This document shows positions 19,395 to 27,428 of a stretch of DNA of 64,000 bases, piece by piece. Every line of letters starts with the position of its first letter. The first letter of the stretch is position 1. The position numbers and the translations under genes are program-made. The notes beneath the pieces were generated by a model. The model worked only from the letters and a program-made list of their open reading frames with translations. It did no database searches and had not been told where the DNA came from. The DNA is from Myxococcota bacterium (lineage in GTDB: Bacteria > Myxococcota_A > UBA9160 > UBA4427), in NCBI GenBank assembly GCA_028278345.1, contig JANQEL010000235.1, positions 1-64,000 of the forward strand. Reading direction: 5' to 3'.

Positions 19395-20735
19395 TTATGC
19401 GTCATAGTCGGGATCCAGAATCTTGCGCCACAATCGTAGGTGAGCGACGCCACTCAGACCCGCGACGTCCTGGTACTTGTCCTCTCCGGCCTTCAAGTCA
19501 TCCAGCAGAACTTGGGGTGGTGCCTTCGACGCTGCGATGAATTCGCGCTTCTTGCGCTGCAAATAGTGTCGAAGGCAGCGCTTCTTCGCCTCGGAAGTCG
19601 GGAACTCGATCCGCACCATTCCGTGCCGCCGTTTCACGCTCTTGACGGTTCCGTCGCCGAAGAGGCTGAAATTTGCGGGATCACCGCTCAATGTGCCGAG
19701 GCACTCATCGCAGTCGCATACGTTTGCGTGGAAGTCTTCGGAGTTTTCAAGCCATTCCTTCGAGCGAAACATCGCGAGTGCGTCGCGGTAGCGGATGCGC
19801 ATGTGAAGATCGGGAATGTAGTAGCGGGAAATCGGAATCCCTCCGCCCACTGGCACGACTGACCGATACTCTCCGAACTCGGGTCCATGGGCCACTCCGC
19901 TCAGCGCATGACCTCCAAGTGCACCGGCGGCCAATATCGAAAAGTACCCTCCGTGTATGTTGATGACTTCTCGCGTGCCATTTGAGCGAAGTCGTCCGCA
20001 GAAATCCTTAAGGCCCTGGAGCTCTGCTCCGCTTGCGTTCTGCTCGTCGAGATTGTCGATCCATACGAGAAAGCCATCCAATTCAACAGCTGAGAAGGCC
20101 TCACAGAGTTTCGCTCGCGCTTCATCGTCGACGATCACCCCTTGGCTGACGACAACGGCCGCGAACGTCTTTCCGCTAGGCGTTGCGGCAACCGCTAGTT
20201 CCGCCGCCCGAATATTGATGGGAAGCCACTGATCAAGTGTGGTTTCGGTCACGTAGAAGTACGGGGCCACCACCGCGTAGGGCGCCACTGAAAGGTCTCC
20301 GTCATCAAGGTACTTCGCGGCGTCGGACTGCTTGATGTAGCCACTGAGGTGATTCAGCTGGTACGAAACGCATCGATTCACAAACGCCTCGAGCGTTGCC
20401 GCTGGGACCAGATCTTGGGGGAGAAGGGGCCTCTTTCCCACGATCTCGCTGAGCGGACTTCCGTAGGCGTCCGCAAGCGACTTGATCGACTTCTTCGGCT
20501 CCCCTTCGGAGTTCGATATCAACCCTGGGTCGTGCTGAAAGGCATGCGTCAGCGGATCCAACAGGTACTTCGTCTGGGCGGCGGTCTTTTCGAGCAAGAA
20601 TGCGGCCATGCCGGCGGGCGCGTAGGCCGCCATGTTGGCATTGATGATCACGCCCTGGTAGGTGTCGGGGTTCGGGTACGCGAAGAAGTCTTGCTCAGCG
20701 AAGGTGCTGAACATCATCCAATGGTCAATTGACAT
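19395..20735 (-). CDS. TGT-like protein (tRNA-guanine transglycosylase zinc-site signature)
   Basis: The 446-residue product carries a CXCXXC motif at Cys340, Cys342 and Cys345 and a His at 371. The spacing (2, 3, 26) is identical to the zinc site of E. coli TGT (Cys302, 304, 307, His333). Upstream, segments such as 'ELDGFLVWIDNLDE', 'EVINIHGGYFSILAAGALG' and 'PISRYYIPDLH' fit the later strands of a TIM barrel. TGT enzymes exchange guanine for a 7-deazaguanine base in tRNA, and the DpdA relative does so in DNA. I could not locate the two catalytic Asp residues with certainty, so activity is not assured. It is the last gene of a four-gene operon and its ATG overlaps the nuclease gene by 11 bases. 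No queuosine biosynthesis genes are nearby, so a housekeeping tgt is unlikely. Confidence 0.75.
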   Translation of the reverse strand: MSIDHWMMFSTFAEQDFFAYPNPDTYQGVIINANMAAYAPAGMAAFLLEKTAAQTKYLLDPLTHAFQHDPGLISNSEGEPKKSIKSLADAYGSPLSEIVGKRPLLPQDLVPAATLEAFVNRCVSYQLNHLSGYIKQSDAAKYLDDGDLSVAPYAVVAPYFYVTETTLDQWLPINIRAAELAVAATPSGKTFAAVVVSQGVIVDDEARAKLCEAFSAVELDGFLVWIDNLDEQNASGAELQGLKDFCGRLRSNGTREVINIHGGYFSILAAGALGGHALSGVAHGPEFGEYRSVVPVGGGIPISRYYIPDLHMRIRYRDALAMFRSKEWLENSEDFHANVCDCDECLGTLSGDPANFSLFGDGTVKSVKRRHGMVRIEFPTSEAKKRCLRHYLQRKKREFIAASKAPPQVLLDDLKAGEDKYQDVAGLSGVAHLRLWRKILDPDYDA

Positions 20736-21159
20736 GGCCGATGCCCTTCAACACCCGAGAAAGCCGGTCGCGCTGCGGTCGCCACAGGTCTGTATTGCGC
20801 TGCGGATGGACGACCCACGTGCAGCGGTCACTCGTCTCGAAGTGAATCAGCCCGTACCCCGCCGCAAGCGCTTCCTCGCGTGCCGCATCCGAGATGGACT
20901 TCGTACCCAGCGCAATGCAAATGAAATCCGCAACCTGTTCGTGCGCCTTGCACTGTTCGAGAGCCCGTCGCCAGTCGTGCTTCTTTGCTTCGATGAAAGT
21001 GACCCAACGCCCGCGGGTCGCGACGACGTCTGCGCTCTGTCCCATGTTGGGGACTTCGAGTCGCACCTTGTACCCTGAATCTGCGAGTAGGCGGACTACC
21101 GCATCTACGATGTCTTGCTCCGTGAATCGTAGGGCAACAGAATCAACTGAAGTCTTCAA
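20725..21159 (-). CDS. Small PD-(D/E)XK nuclease-like protein
   Basis: The 144-residue product has the core of a PD-(D/E)XK nuclease: Asp44 in SADVVATRG, then Glu57 and Lys59 in TFIEAKKH, with a following helix (WRRALEQCKAHEQVADF) and a strand (ICIALGT) as in restriction-endonuclease-like folds. It is small for the fold and has no separate DNA-binding domain, so it may rely on partner proteins. The start appears to be TTG, inside a 17-base overlap with the membrane-protein gene, which suggests tight translational coupling. It overlaps the downstream TGT-like gene by 11 bases. It may cleave DNA recognised or modified by the other products. That role is inference. Confidence 0.8.
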   Translation of the reverse strand: MKTSVDSVALRFTEQDIVDAVVRLLADSGYKVRLEVPNMGQSADVVATRGRWVTFIEAKKHDWRRALEQCKAHEQVADFICIALGTKSISDAAREEALAAGYGLIHFETSDRCTWVVHPQRNTDLWRPQRDRLSRVLKGIGHVN

Positions 21160-21676
21160 AATCGTCCAATCTTCGGGAGTAGAGGTTTGCCAGCACGATC
21201 GTCAGGACCTGCGCGAGGACCAGGACAGTCGCTGCGTACACCAGGAGCGAGCGCAGCGAAGTCACCAGCAATGCAAGCAATAGGACAACCACACCCCCCA
21301 TGGTGGTCAGCAGAAGCACGAAGTGCCCCGCCTTGAGCAGTCGCTCAGTCGTCGAGATGCGGTGCAACAATGAGAAGGATCTGTGTTGCTCTTCTGTTAG
21401 ATCACCCACGAGATCTGGGGCGTGCATGCCGTCGCCTCTAAGAACGATGTCGGTTCCCGTGCTAAGATCGACCACACCTCGCAGCAGCACTTGTAGGCGC
21501 TCATTGACGCCCTCTTGCAAGCGCTGACGAGTCAACGAAACGCGCGCCCTGAACTCCTTCGGCGATTCGATGAAGACCTGGAAGTAGCTCGAAGCTCCGC
21601 CCAGAAGAATCGGGAGGAGTGCTACGAGTACCTCGTACGCCCGGCCCGCGTCGACACCATCTGCGTCAACCGCCAA
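21143..21676 (-). CDS. Membrane protein of unknown function, about three helices
   Basis: The 177-residue product has one hydrophobic segment near the N-terminus (VLVALLPILLGGASSYFQVF), a soluble middle of about 75 residues rich in charged helices, and two adjacent hydrophobic segments near the C-terminus (FVLLLTTMGGVVVLLLALLV and LLVYAATVLVLAQVLTIVLA). The C-terminus is acidic. The start is probably TTG, 11 bases inside the end of the upstream gene. I do not recognise the family. In antiphage operons such multi-helix proteins often act as membrane-damaging effectors or anchors, and the overlap with nuclease and TGT-like genes makes that worth testing here. That is inference only. Confidence 0.75.
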   Translation of the reverse strand: MAVDADGVDAGRAYEVLVALLPILLGGASSYFQVFIESPKEFRARVSLTRQRLQEGVNERLQVLLRGVVDLSTGTDIVLRGDGMHAPDLVGDLTEEQHRSFSLLHRISTTERLLKAGHFVLLLTTMGGVVVLLLALLVTSLRSLLVYAATVLVLAQVLTIVLANLYSRRLDDFEDFS

Positions 21677-22250
21677 TCACCTGCTCCCGTATCGTCGACT
21701 TCACGATCTGATCTGGATACGTCTCGTAGACGTACTTCAGAATGGCGCGTAACGGCGTTGCCTCGAGTCTCGCCCTAAACTCTCTCAAGAGCTTGATCTG
21801 CGCGGGAACCAGCAAGGGTCGCAGGTTTGCTTCAACGAAGTTCAGGCCCTTCTCGGTCAGCGCGAAGGTTTCCTCGCTGTACTCGGAGATCTCGTCGTCC
21901 GACGAATCAGGCTGCGAGGAACTGAGCCACATGGCCCACTCGGCGGCGGACTCGGGGATCGTCTCCTCTTCGGTCGCGTCGCGAGCGACGAATCCCCGCA
22001 ACTCGAAGAAATTCAAGTCGTCGTATACCTGCGAAGAGAATGGTCCGAAATTCCAGGGAAAGAAGTCGTAGAAATTCTCCTCGGTTATCGCGGTGCCCTT
22101 CCGGAACTCTTTGAGCGCCTCCTTCCGGAAGAGAAAAAGCATCTTCACGAGACGCGTACGGCCCGCGATCGGAGTATTGACTGCCTCGGATCGGCCGGGT
22201 GAGTGGAGGAGTAGAAGGAGGATGTCGCGTCGGTTGTCGATTTTGGCCAT
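21666..22250 (-). CDS. YwgA-like winged-helix protein, first gene of the operon
   Basis: The 194-residue product begins with a helix-rich domain in which 'IAGRTRLVKMLFLFRKE' resembles the GRTRLQK(L/V)xFL motif of YwgA-like winged-helix proteins. The segment 'FYDFFPWNFGPFSSQVYDDL' also fits that family, and 'FALTEKGLNFVE' looks like a wing typical of such domains. GGAGAG precedes the ATG by 6 bases. It opens a four-gene overlapping operon and may be its regulator or a sensor. YwgA/Panacea-like folds also occur as antitoxins or neutralising proteins, so it could hold the membrane or nuclease product in check. The fold call is moderate and the role is inference. Confidence 0.72.
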   Translation of the reverse strand: MAKIDNRRDILLLLLHSPGRSEAVNTPIAGRTRLVKMLFLFRKEALKEFRKGTAITEENFYDFFPWNFGPFSSQVYDDLNFFELRGFVARDATEEETIPESAAEWAMWLSSSQPDSSDDEISEYSEETFALTEKGLNFVEANLRPLLVPAQIKLLREFRARLEATPLRAILKYVYETYPDQIVKSTIREQVIGG

Positions 22251-22278
22251 TCGCTTCTCTCCGATTTGTTGGGGCGAA

Positions 22279-22284
22279 AGTATA
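22279..22284 (-). promoter_or_regulatory. Possible -10 element for the four-gene operon
   Basis: On the minus strand the hexamer TATACT lies about 28 bases before the ATG at 22250, which would give a short leader. I could not see a good -35 at 16-18 bases, so this may be an activator-dependent or weak promoter, or chance. Confidence 0.3.
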
Positions 22285-22538
22285 GCGAAAGTCTCGACTT
22301 CCCGGACTCGACCTTCCGGCTACCAGAACGCCCGCTGCGGCAGAATAACTGCTCCCACGTCGCTCGGTTAGCCGCGCCAAGACGGGATCCCGCAGGTGGT
22401 TGGCGGGCCGTAGGTCGCCTCGAACCGTATAGGCTGACCCGACCGTCGCGGGGTCTGAGATTGCCTGTTTAGGATGCTGCGCCTCGTGGGAACGAGCCTC
22501 ACACGATAGATGACCTAGAGACCGCGATTGGAGGAGCA

Positions 22539-22616
22539 ATGGGACGCCTTGATCGGCTGAGACGACTGAAGCCGGATCACTGGGACGGAGACGGATGTCT
22601 TCCCGCGATCGCCTAA
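22539..22616 (+). CDS. Short leader reading frame coupled to the next gene
   Basis: A 25-codon frame starts at an ATG preceded by GGAGG with ideal spacing and ends with TAA at 22614. The peptide is basic at first and ends with WDGDGCLPAIA. It spans the ATG of the next gene (22595) in another frame, so ribosomes ending here could reinitiate there. 'HWDGDG..P' resembles the start of some longer hypothetical proteins, so a frameshifted N-terminus is an alternative. Confidence 0.4.
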   Translation: MGRLDRLRRLKPDHWDGDGCLPAIA

Positions 22617-24229
22617 TTCTCGAGCGGCTTGATGACGCCGATGCGTGCATGGAGGCGTTCCATGAGTTGGCGTCCGATCCGAAGTGTGTGCGCCTCAAAC
22701 ACCTGAGGCAGAGAGCGTGCGTCGAGTGGAGTTCAAGTTGGCCGAACGGGAACTACTTTGAGTGGCTCGAACGGCAGACTGAGCTTTGCCAACAGCTCGA
22801 AGATCAAGCTGGCTGCCTGGAACGGACGGTTCCGAAGCTGCGCGGCGATTTCCCCGTGCTCTGCAGGATTCTAGAGAAGGCCCTGGTCGCGATTCGGGAG
22901 CTGAAGAACGCGATCGCGGACGTCCAAGTCGCCCACCCATCTCGAGACCTTTGCTTCGAATGGTTCCAGAAGAAACGCGACGACTACCGCAGACTCCGTG
23001 CCTCCGGCGGCGAATGGGTTGCTTGCCGCGAGAGCGGTCGCTGGTTCCGAGATGCGGATGTGTTCCTTCAGCATCTTCGCACTCCCTTCGTCACGTTTCC
23101 TTGCGGCCTGCAGCTAGCGGCGGATGATCGGCTACAGGACGGGGAGTACGAGCGACATCTCAGCGTTACCCATGACGGAGACCCAGAACTCCGAGAGGGT
23201 GGTTTCTGGATCGACACAGATTCACATGTTGCGCGTGTGGCCCATGCGGCGCAGACGTGCCGCGCGGTGTATGGGGAGTGGATCCAGGAATCGCTTACCA
23301 ACAGGCGGCAGATCTGGCTACAAGATTCCTCGCAAAGGGCGCTGGAGGGCGAAGTAGATGAGCTGACGTCGATTGCGAATTGGCTCGAGCGGTTTCACTT
23401 CGTTGCATCCGATACCGGTGGCGCGCGCGAAAGGCTGATCGAGGGCAGGCCGTACTCGAGCCACGAGCATCGAATCTGCGGGGAGAACAACTACAAGTGG
23501 GACCAAGCTGTCTTCGATACACAGTTCGTACTCCATGAGGTTCATTGCGCTAGCGATCGCGTCTTCGCAGTCGCGATTGAGCTGATCGCGGACTCGAAGG
23601 TCGTAGCCGCAATCGACCAAGCGCGTGCCTGTTTGCTTGAGATCCATGACGCCACAGGAAGAACAGCGTCCGATGCGGACGCCTTCGCAGAATGGAAGAA
23701 GCTCTTCGACGAGTTCGAGCACCGGCGGTTGAGGTTCGAGTCGGTGCCAGTAGCCGGTGAGGACGACCCCTCACTACTCGAGTGCCCATGGTGCGAGCGA
23801 CCACTTTCAGACCTACTCCACCTCTCGGGTCATTTCGAACGACGTCATTCTGCTCCAGCTCCCGGGCGACGAACGTGGATTACTCCAGCGGAACATCAGA
23901 AGCGCGTGGACCGTGCTGCCGCGGACTACCGGAGTCTCCACGACCTGGCTTCAGGATGGGTGTCGCGCCGGCTCAGCAAGCTCTCGAGACGCTCAGCAGC
24001 GCTGCCAACATCGCTGTCTCAGCGGGAAAGAAACAAGCGCGCGAAGCAATCGCGGGATGAAAAGTGGGAGCGCGAGTTCGACCGGCTGCGTAGTGAGTAC
24101 CCACGCTCCAAGGTGCACACGAAGCTTTGGATCGCCGAGCAGATCGCGAAGATGCCCATCGCGAATGAGAAACCCGCGGCGACCATCTTGCGCGTGGTCA
24201 ACGCGAGAAAGTCCGGCAGGTCGGGTTAG
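22595..24229 (+). CDS. Unknown protein with a C2H2-like zinc-binding segment
   Basis: I do not recognise this 544-residue protein. It is largely helical and charged, with no signal peptide or membrane helix. Around residues 395-415 it has a compact 'CPWCERPLSDLLHLSGHFERRH' type segment (residues given in part: CPWC, then H-x4-H), which looks like a C2H2 zinc finger. The C-terminal 70 residues are strongly basic (SRRSAALPTSLSQRERNKRA) and may bind nucleic acid. Its start lies within a short leader frame that has the only good ribosome site. It precedes the AlpA and primase genes by about 200 bases in the same direction and may belong to the same mobile element. That grouping is inference. Confidence 0.7.
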   Translation: MSSRDRLILERLDDADACMEAFHELASDPKCVRLKHLRQRACVEWSSSWPNGNYFEWLERQTELCQQLEDQAGCLERTVPKLRGDFPVLCRILEKALVAIRELKNAIADVQVAHPSRDLCFEWFQKKRDDYRRLRASGGEWVACRESGRWFRDADVFLQHLRTPFVTFPCGLQLAADDRLQDGEYERHLSVTHDGDPELREGGFWIDTDSHVARVAHAAQTCRAVYGEWIQESLTNRRQIWLQDSSQRALEGEVDELTSIANWLERFHFVASDTGGARERLIEGRPYSSHEHRICGENNYKWDQAVFDTQFVLHEVHCASDRVFAVAIELIADSKVVAAIDQARACLLEIHDATGRTASDADAFAEWKKLFDEFEHRRLRFESVPVAGEDDPSLLECPWCERPLSDLLHLSGHFERRHSAPAPGRRTWITPAEHQKRVDRAAADYRSLHDLASGWVSRRLSKLSRRSAALPTSLSQRERNKRAKQSRDEKWEREFDRLRSEYPRSKVHTKLWIAEQIAKMPIANEKPAATILRVVNARKSGRSG

Positions 24230-24443
24230 CGGTTCTCGCCCGCAGCAAAGGGTTGATTTCGCTCGGGTTCTCGCCCAGCCGTCTTCCCCGCGTCGACTGA
24301 CCCTGAATGGTTGCCGCGGGTAACTCACTGATTTCACAGGGATTTCCTTCGGGTCCGGCGGGCACTCGCGGGTAGTTTCGCCTGTTCGCCCGTTCTAACT
24401 CATGCGTCCATCGGAATCCCAACTCTTTCAGAGGAGTTCATCC

Positions 24444-24674
24444 ATGGCGCATCGAGTCCTGCGACTTCCAGACGTGAAAGCGCGTACGGGTCTGTCTCGC
24501 AGCACGATCTATCTGCGAGTTTCGAACGGAGAGTTTCCCCAACCCGTCTCCCTAGGCGGTCGTTCGGTCGGTTGGCTCGAGCACGAGATCGACGAATGGA
24601 TCACTTCCCAGGTTGCTGCGCGGGATGAAGCCATCGAGGTCAACCAGGGCCAGTGTGACCAAGGTCAGGGTTGA
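24444..24674 (+). CDS. AlpA/excisionase-like DNA-binding protein
   Basis: The start at 24444 is set by AGAGGAG a few bases upstream. The 76-residue product matches the AlpA/MerR-like phage regulator pattern: 'VLRLPDVKARTGLSRSTIYLRVSNGEFPQPVSLGGRSVGW' in parts (LPDVKARTGLSRSTIY helix-turn-helix, then a wing ending in VGW, then EIDEWI). Such proteins control excision or replication genes in P4-like satellites and integrative elements. Its stop overlaps the primase start by one base (TGATG), so the two are coupled. Confidence 0.9.
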   Translation: MAHRVLRLPDVKARTGLSRSTIYLRVSNGEFPQPVSLGGRSVGWLEHEIDEWITSQVAARDEAIEVNQGQCDQGQG

Positions 24675-26632
24675 TGAGTGTGAGGGACGGGGAGTCCCAC
24701 GATCGCACCGCTCTCGACACCGTCCTCGATGCGCTTCGAGTCCACCATTGTGCGCCGGCCGGCAATCAATCTGGCAACTGGCACTGTCCGGCACACGATG
24801 ATAAGACGCCTTCGCTGAGCGTCGGATATTCGAAGGGCACGGTTCTGCTGCACTGCTTCGCTGAATGCGAGGTAACCAGCATCGTCGAAGCAATCGGCCT
24901 CGAGATGTCCGACCTGTACGACTCGGTCGCGCGGCACAGTCTGGCACAGAGTCCTTCGCCAGTCGTGGCGCGCCCAGACCATCAATCGGAAACGAAGTAC
25001 GCGTATACCGACGAAGCCGGCCAGCTCGTCGCTACGAAGCTTCGATTTGAACCGGGCGAAGATGGACGCTCCAAGTCGTTCCGCTGGCAAGGTGGCAACC
25101 CCCATCTTCTTTACAGGCTTCCGGCGGTTCTTGAAGCCGAACATGTCCACGTCAATGAAGGGGAGAAGGCTGCAGATGCGCTTTGCGAAGTCCTGCCGCC
25201 CGGGCACGTCGCCACCTGTCCACCGACGTCGCGCTGGGAGGACTCGTACACGAACAGTTTGAAGGGGAAATCGGTGACACTCTGGGTAGACCGAGATGAG
25301 GCAGGCTTGAAGCGGGCGGCCAGAGCCTACACCGAGCTTGTCGCTGCGAAGATCTCGGTGACGGTCGTTCAATCCGCGACCGTCGATGAGAAATCCGACG
25401 CCTTCGATCACGTCAAGGCCGGGTTTCGCATCGAAGACGCGGTGCAACTATCACCATCGAAACTCTCCGGCGTGCATGACTTCCTCGATCCCGAAGCACA
25501 ACCCGCGGTCGATCGATTCAGCTTTCTCGCCCTGCACGAGTTCGAGTATCGGCTGAATTCACGCGGACTCATCAAGGGCGTGATTGATCGCGGTGGGTTC
25601 GTCGTGACCTACGGCGCGAGCAACTCGTCGAAGACCTTCCTCGTGCTCTATATGGCATTGTGCGTTGCGGTGGGCCGAGCCTGCTTCGGCCGGAAAGTGC
25701 GTCAGCAGCTAGTGGTCTACGTCGCAACCGAGGGCGGCGGCAGCATCGCGAATCGGATCGCGGCGCTTCGAGAGCACTACCTTGCGCACGAGCGAGACGT
25801 TCCGTTCTACGTGCTTCCAGTTCCGATCAACCTGCTCGACCAGGAAGGCGACATCGGGCCGATGATCACCGCGATTCGCAAGCTCGAGGACGAGGCGGGG
25901 CAATCGTGCGGGTTCGTGATCATCGACACGCTCAGCCAGTCGATGCCGGGGGGCGACGAGAACGGCCCGAAGGATATGACGACCGCCGTCGACGCCGTGA
26001 ACAGGATCCGGCGCGAGCTTGGCGCTGCCGTGAATCTGGTGCACCACACCGGGAAGAACGACGCCGCGGGCGCGCGCGGGCATTCGAGCCTGCGCGCCGC
26101 CACCGATACCGAGCTCGAGGTCTCGGCGATCGGCGGCGGATACTTCCAAATGCGACCCACGAAGCAACGAGACTACGCCCAAAGCGAGCCCCTTCACTAC
26201 CGCCTTCACGTGATGGAAATCGGCCTGGATGAGGACGGCGACATGCAGACCACCTGCGTGGTCGAGCCGGTTGAGCGAGCAGTCGCTTCCGCCAAGAAGA
26301 GACGCGGCAAGCTCGACCGCCGAGCCAGGATCCTCCAGAGGTGCATGGAGGAACTCTTGACGTCTGGGAACGGCCAAAGCCTCCCGGATGAGGTGAAAGA
26401 CGCCCGCGGCAGTGAACTGCTCGCCTCGCAGCTTGCTCTTTCAATCGATGACGTAAGGCCGCTGTTCTACGAACGCTTCGAAGAGGATGGTGAGGAGCGT
26501 GACAGTTTGCGCCGCAGTTCGTCGGACCCTACAGCCCTCAAGCGCCAGGCCCTCATGAAGGCGAAGAAGACGCTGACCTCAGCGGGAACCATCGAAGTAT
26601 CCGGAAACTGGCTGTGGTTTCGCTGCCCGTGA
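24674..26632 (+). CDS. Primase-TOPRIM-RepA-like helicase of a mobile element
   Basis: The ATG at 24674 shares a base with the AlpA stop; a TTG just before it is the alternative start. The 652-residue product has a zinc site like CHC2 primases (Cys38, His41, Cys61, Cys65). A TOPRIM domain follows (VNEGEKAADAL near residue 160 and TLWVDRDEAG near 205). Next is a RepA/AAA_25-type ATPase with Walker A 'GASNSSKT' near residue 314, a Walker B-like 'FVIIDTLSQSMPG' and 'VNLVHHTGKNDAAGARGHSSLRAA' (quoted in parts as VHHTGK and GHSSLRAA). The C-terminus holds a winged-helix-like region. This layout matches replication proteins of phage satellites and integrative elements. It would prime and unwind at an origin, possibly the repeat cluster directly downstream. 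Confidence 0.9.
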   Translation: MSVRDGESHDRTALDTVLDALRVHHCAPAGNQSGNWHCPAHDDKTPSLSVGYSKGTVLLHCFAECEVTSIVEAIGLEMSDLYDSVARHSLAQSPSPVVARPDHQSETKYAYTDEAGQLVATKLRFEPGEDGRSKSFRWQGGNPHLLYRLPAVLEAEHVHVNEGEKAADALCEVLPPGHVATCPPTSRWEDSYTNSLKGKSVTLWVDRDEAGLKRAARAYTELVAAKISVTVVQSATVDEKSDAFDHVKAGFRIEDAVQLSPSKLSGVHDFLDPEAQPAVDRFSFLALHEFEYRLNSRGLIKGVIDRGGFVVTYGASNSSKTFLVLYMALCVAVGRACFGRKVRQQLVVYVATEGGGSIANRIAALREHYLAHERDVPFYVLPVPINLLDQEGDIGPMITAIRKLEDEAGQSCGFVIIDTLSQSMPGGDENGPKDMTTAVDAVNRIRRELGAAVNLVHHTGKNDAAGARGHSSLRAATDTELEVSAIGGGYFQMRPTKQRDYAQSEPLHYRLHVMEIGLDEDGDMQTTCVVEPVERAVASAKKRRGKLDRRARILQRCMEELLTSGNGQSLPDEVKDARGSELLASQLALSIDDVRPLFYERFEEDGEERDSLRRSSSDPTALKRQALMKAKKTLTSAGTIEVSGNWLWFRCP

Positions 26633-26644
26633 TGGCGTGAAACC

Positions 26645-26745
26645 TTCACGGTGTCACGTAAGCTGTCACGCAGCTCAGACCGGGTTCAAGCGTGACGTTT
26701 CGTTACGCCCCCCTATTGGGGGGCGTAAACGTCACGCGGTCACGG
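26645..26745. repeat. Iteron-like TCACG cluster, candidate origin
   Basis: Six TCACG cores lie within about 100 bases directly after the primase-helicase gene: 26646, 26654, 26666, 26732 and 26740 in direct orientation, and one inverted at 26691. Two pairs are spaced by 8 bases. Most belong to a (T/C)GTCACG consensus. Clustered short repeats beside a replication gene are typical of iterons or replication-protein binding sites; operator sites for the AlpA-like protein are an alternative. Confidence 0.55.
26690..26737. repeat. Large interrupted palindrome
   Basis: A perfect 11-base inverted repeat (TTACGCCCCCC at 26703-26713 and its complement at 26718-26728) has a 4-base TATT loop. Outside it, GCGTGACGT (26690-26698) pairs with ACGTCACGC (26729-26737), interrupted only by four extra bases on the left. 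There is no T-run, so it is a poor intrinsic terminator. A cruciform or hairpin origin, or a dimeric protein site, is more likely. Confidence 0.7.
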
Positions 26746-26777
26746 TGAGGGCATCCTGGTAGAAGAAGGAGGAGAAA

Positions 26778-27086
26778 ATGCACCTCGGTAAGGCGTACGA
26801 CCAGCTCTGGGAGATAGTCAACGACGATTCGGCAATCGATCTTGCGAAATACGCGATTGCGTCGGCACTGCTTGACGGATTCGACCGCGCCGCTCGCGAC
26901 TCGAACGGCAATGTGACCAATGGCTACGCCAGGGAGAAGATCGATAACGTGCGAGGTTGGATCACGATGTTGTGCGGGATCGGTGAGAACGGCTACGACG
27001 ATCTCGACCAGGTCGCGATGAACCTACGGGGCGATCTCGGGAAGCTCAAACTCACCATCGCAGGGAACGGGATTTCGCTCCAGTAG
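26778..27086 (+). CDS. Small hypothetical protein
   Basis: This 102-residue soluble helical protein is preceded by a very strong ribosome site (AAGGAGGAG), which supports translation. It has no motif I recognise. Its position just after the repeat cluster, and in the same direction as the AlpA and primase genes, suggests it belongs to the same mobile element. It has no membrane segment and no cysteine cluster. A phage-type accessory or anti-defence role is possible but unsupported. Confidence 0.6.
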   Translation: MHLGKAYDQLWEIVNDDSAIDLAKYAIASALLDGFDRAARDSNGNVTNGYAREKIDNVRGWITMLCGIGENGYDDLDQVAMNLRGDLGKLKLTIAGNGISLQ

Positions 27087-27428
27087 CCGCGCGCACACCC
27101 TGACGAATCATAACATTCGGGCCGCCGTTGCTGCGCCCGTGAGATCCAGAGGTGGTTGAGAAACTCCAAGGTTGGCGGGTGGTTCGCGCCAAACTCGAGG
27201 CCGTTGAAAAGCACTTCGACGGGCCCAGCCCCTGGAGTGAGCGCCCGTTCTTGCCCTGCTTGTCAGGCGCTCGCGCGCCGATCGTGCCAGATGTGGACCC
27301 AAGAACGCTGCGTGCTGGCCTCCGGGGGCAAAGGTTCTCAGCGTTGTCCCAAGAGAAGACGTGGCCGAGCCTGTTTGCGCTGGCGCCCGGCGAGTGGAGG
27401 TCCAAGAGTCGCGATCACAGCCCGCGAT
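27087..27428. other. Intergenic region between the mobile element and the defence island
   Basis: These 342 bases separate convergent genes. A plus-strand frame from 27152 starts with a helical-looking segment (VEKLQGWRVVRAKLEAVEKHF) but then becomes low-complexity and runs into the opposite gene. It could be a gene fragment. No hairpin with a T-run, att-like repeat or RNA gene was found. Confidence 0.4.

Noticed and set aside
26702-26728. Intrinsic terminator at the C6/G6 hairpin
   Set aside because: There is no T-run on either strand, and the outer stem and repeat cluster suit an origin or operator better.
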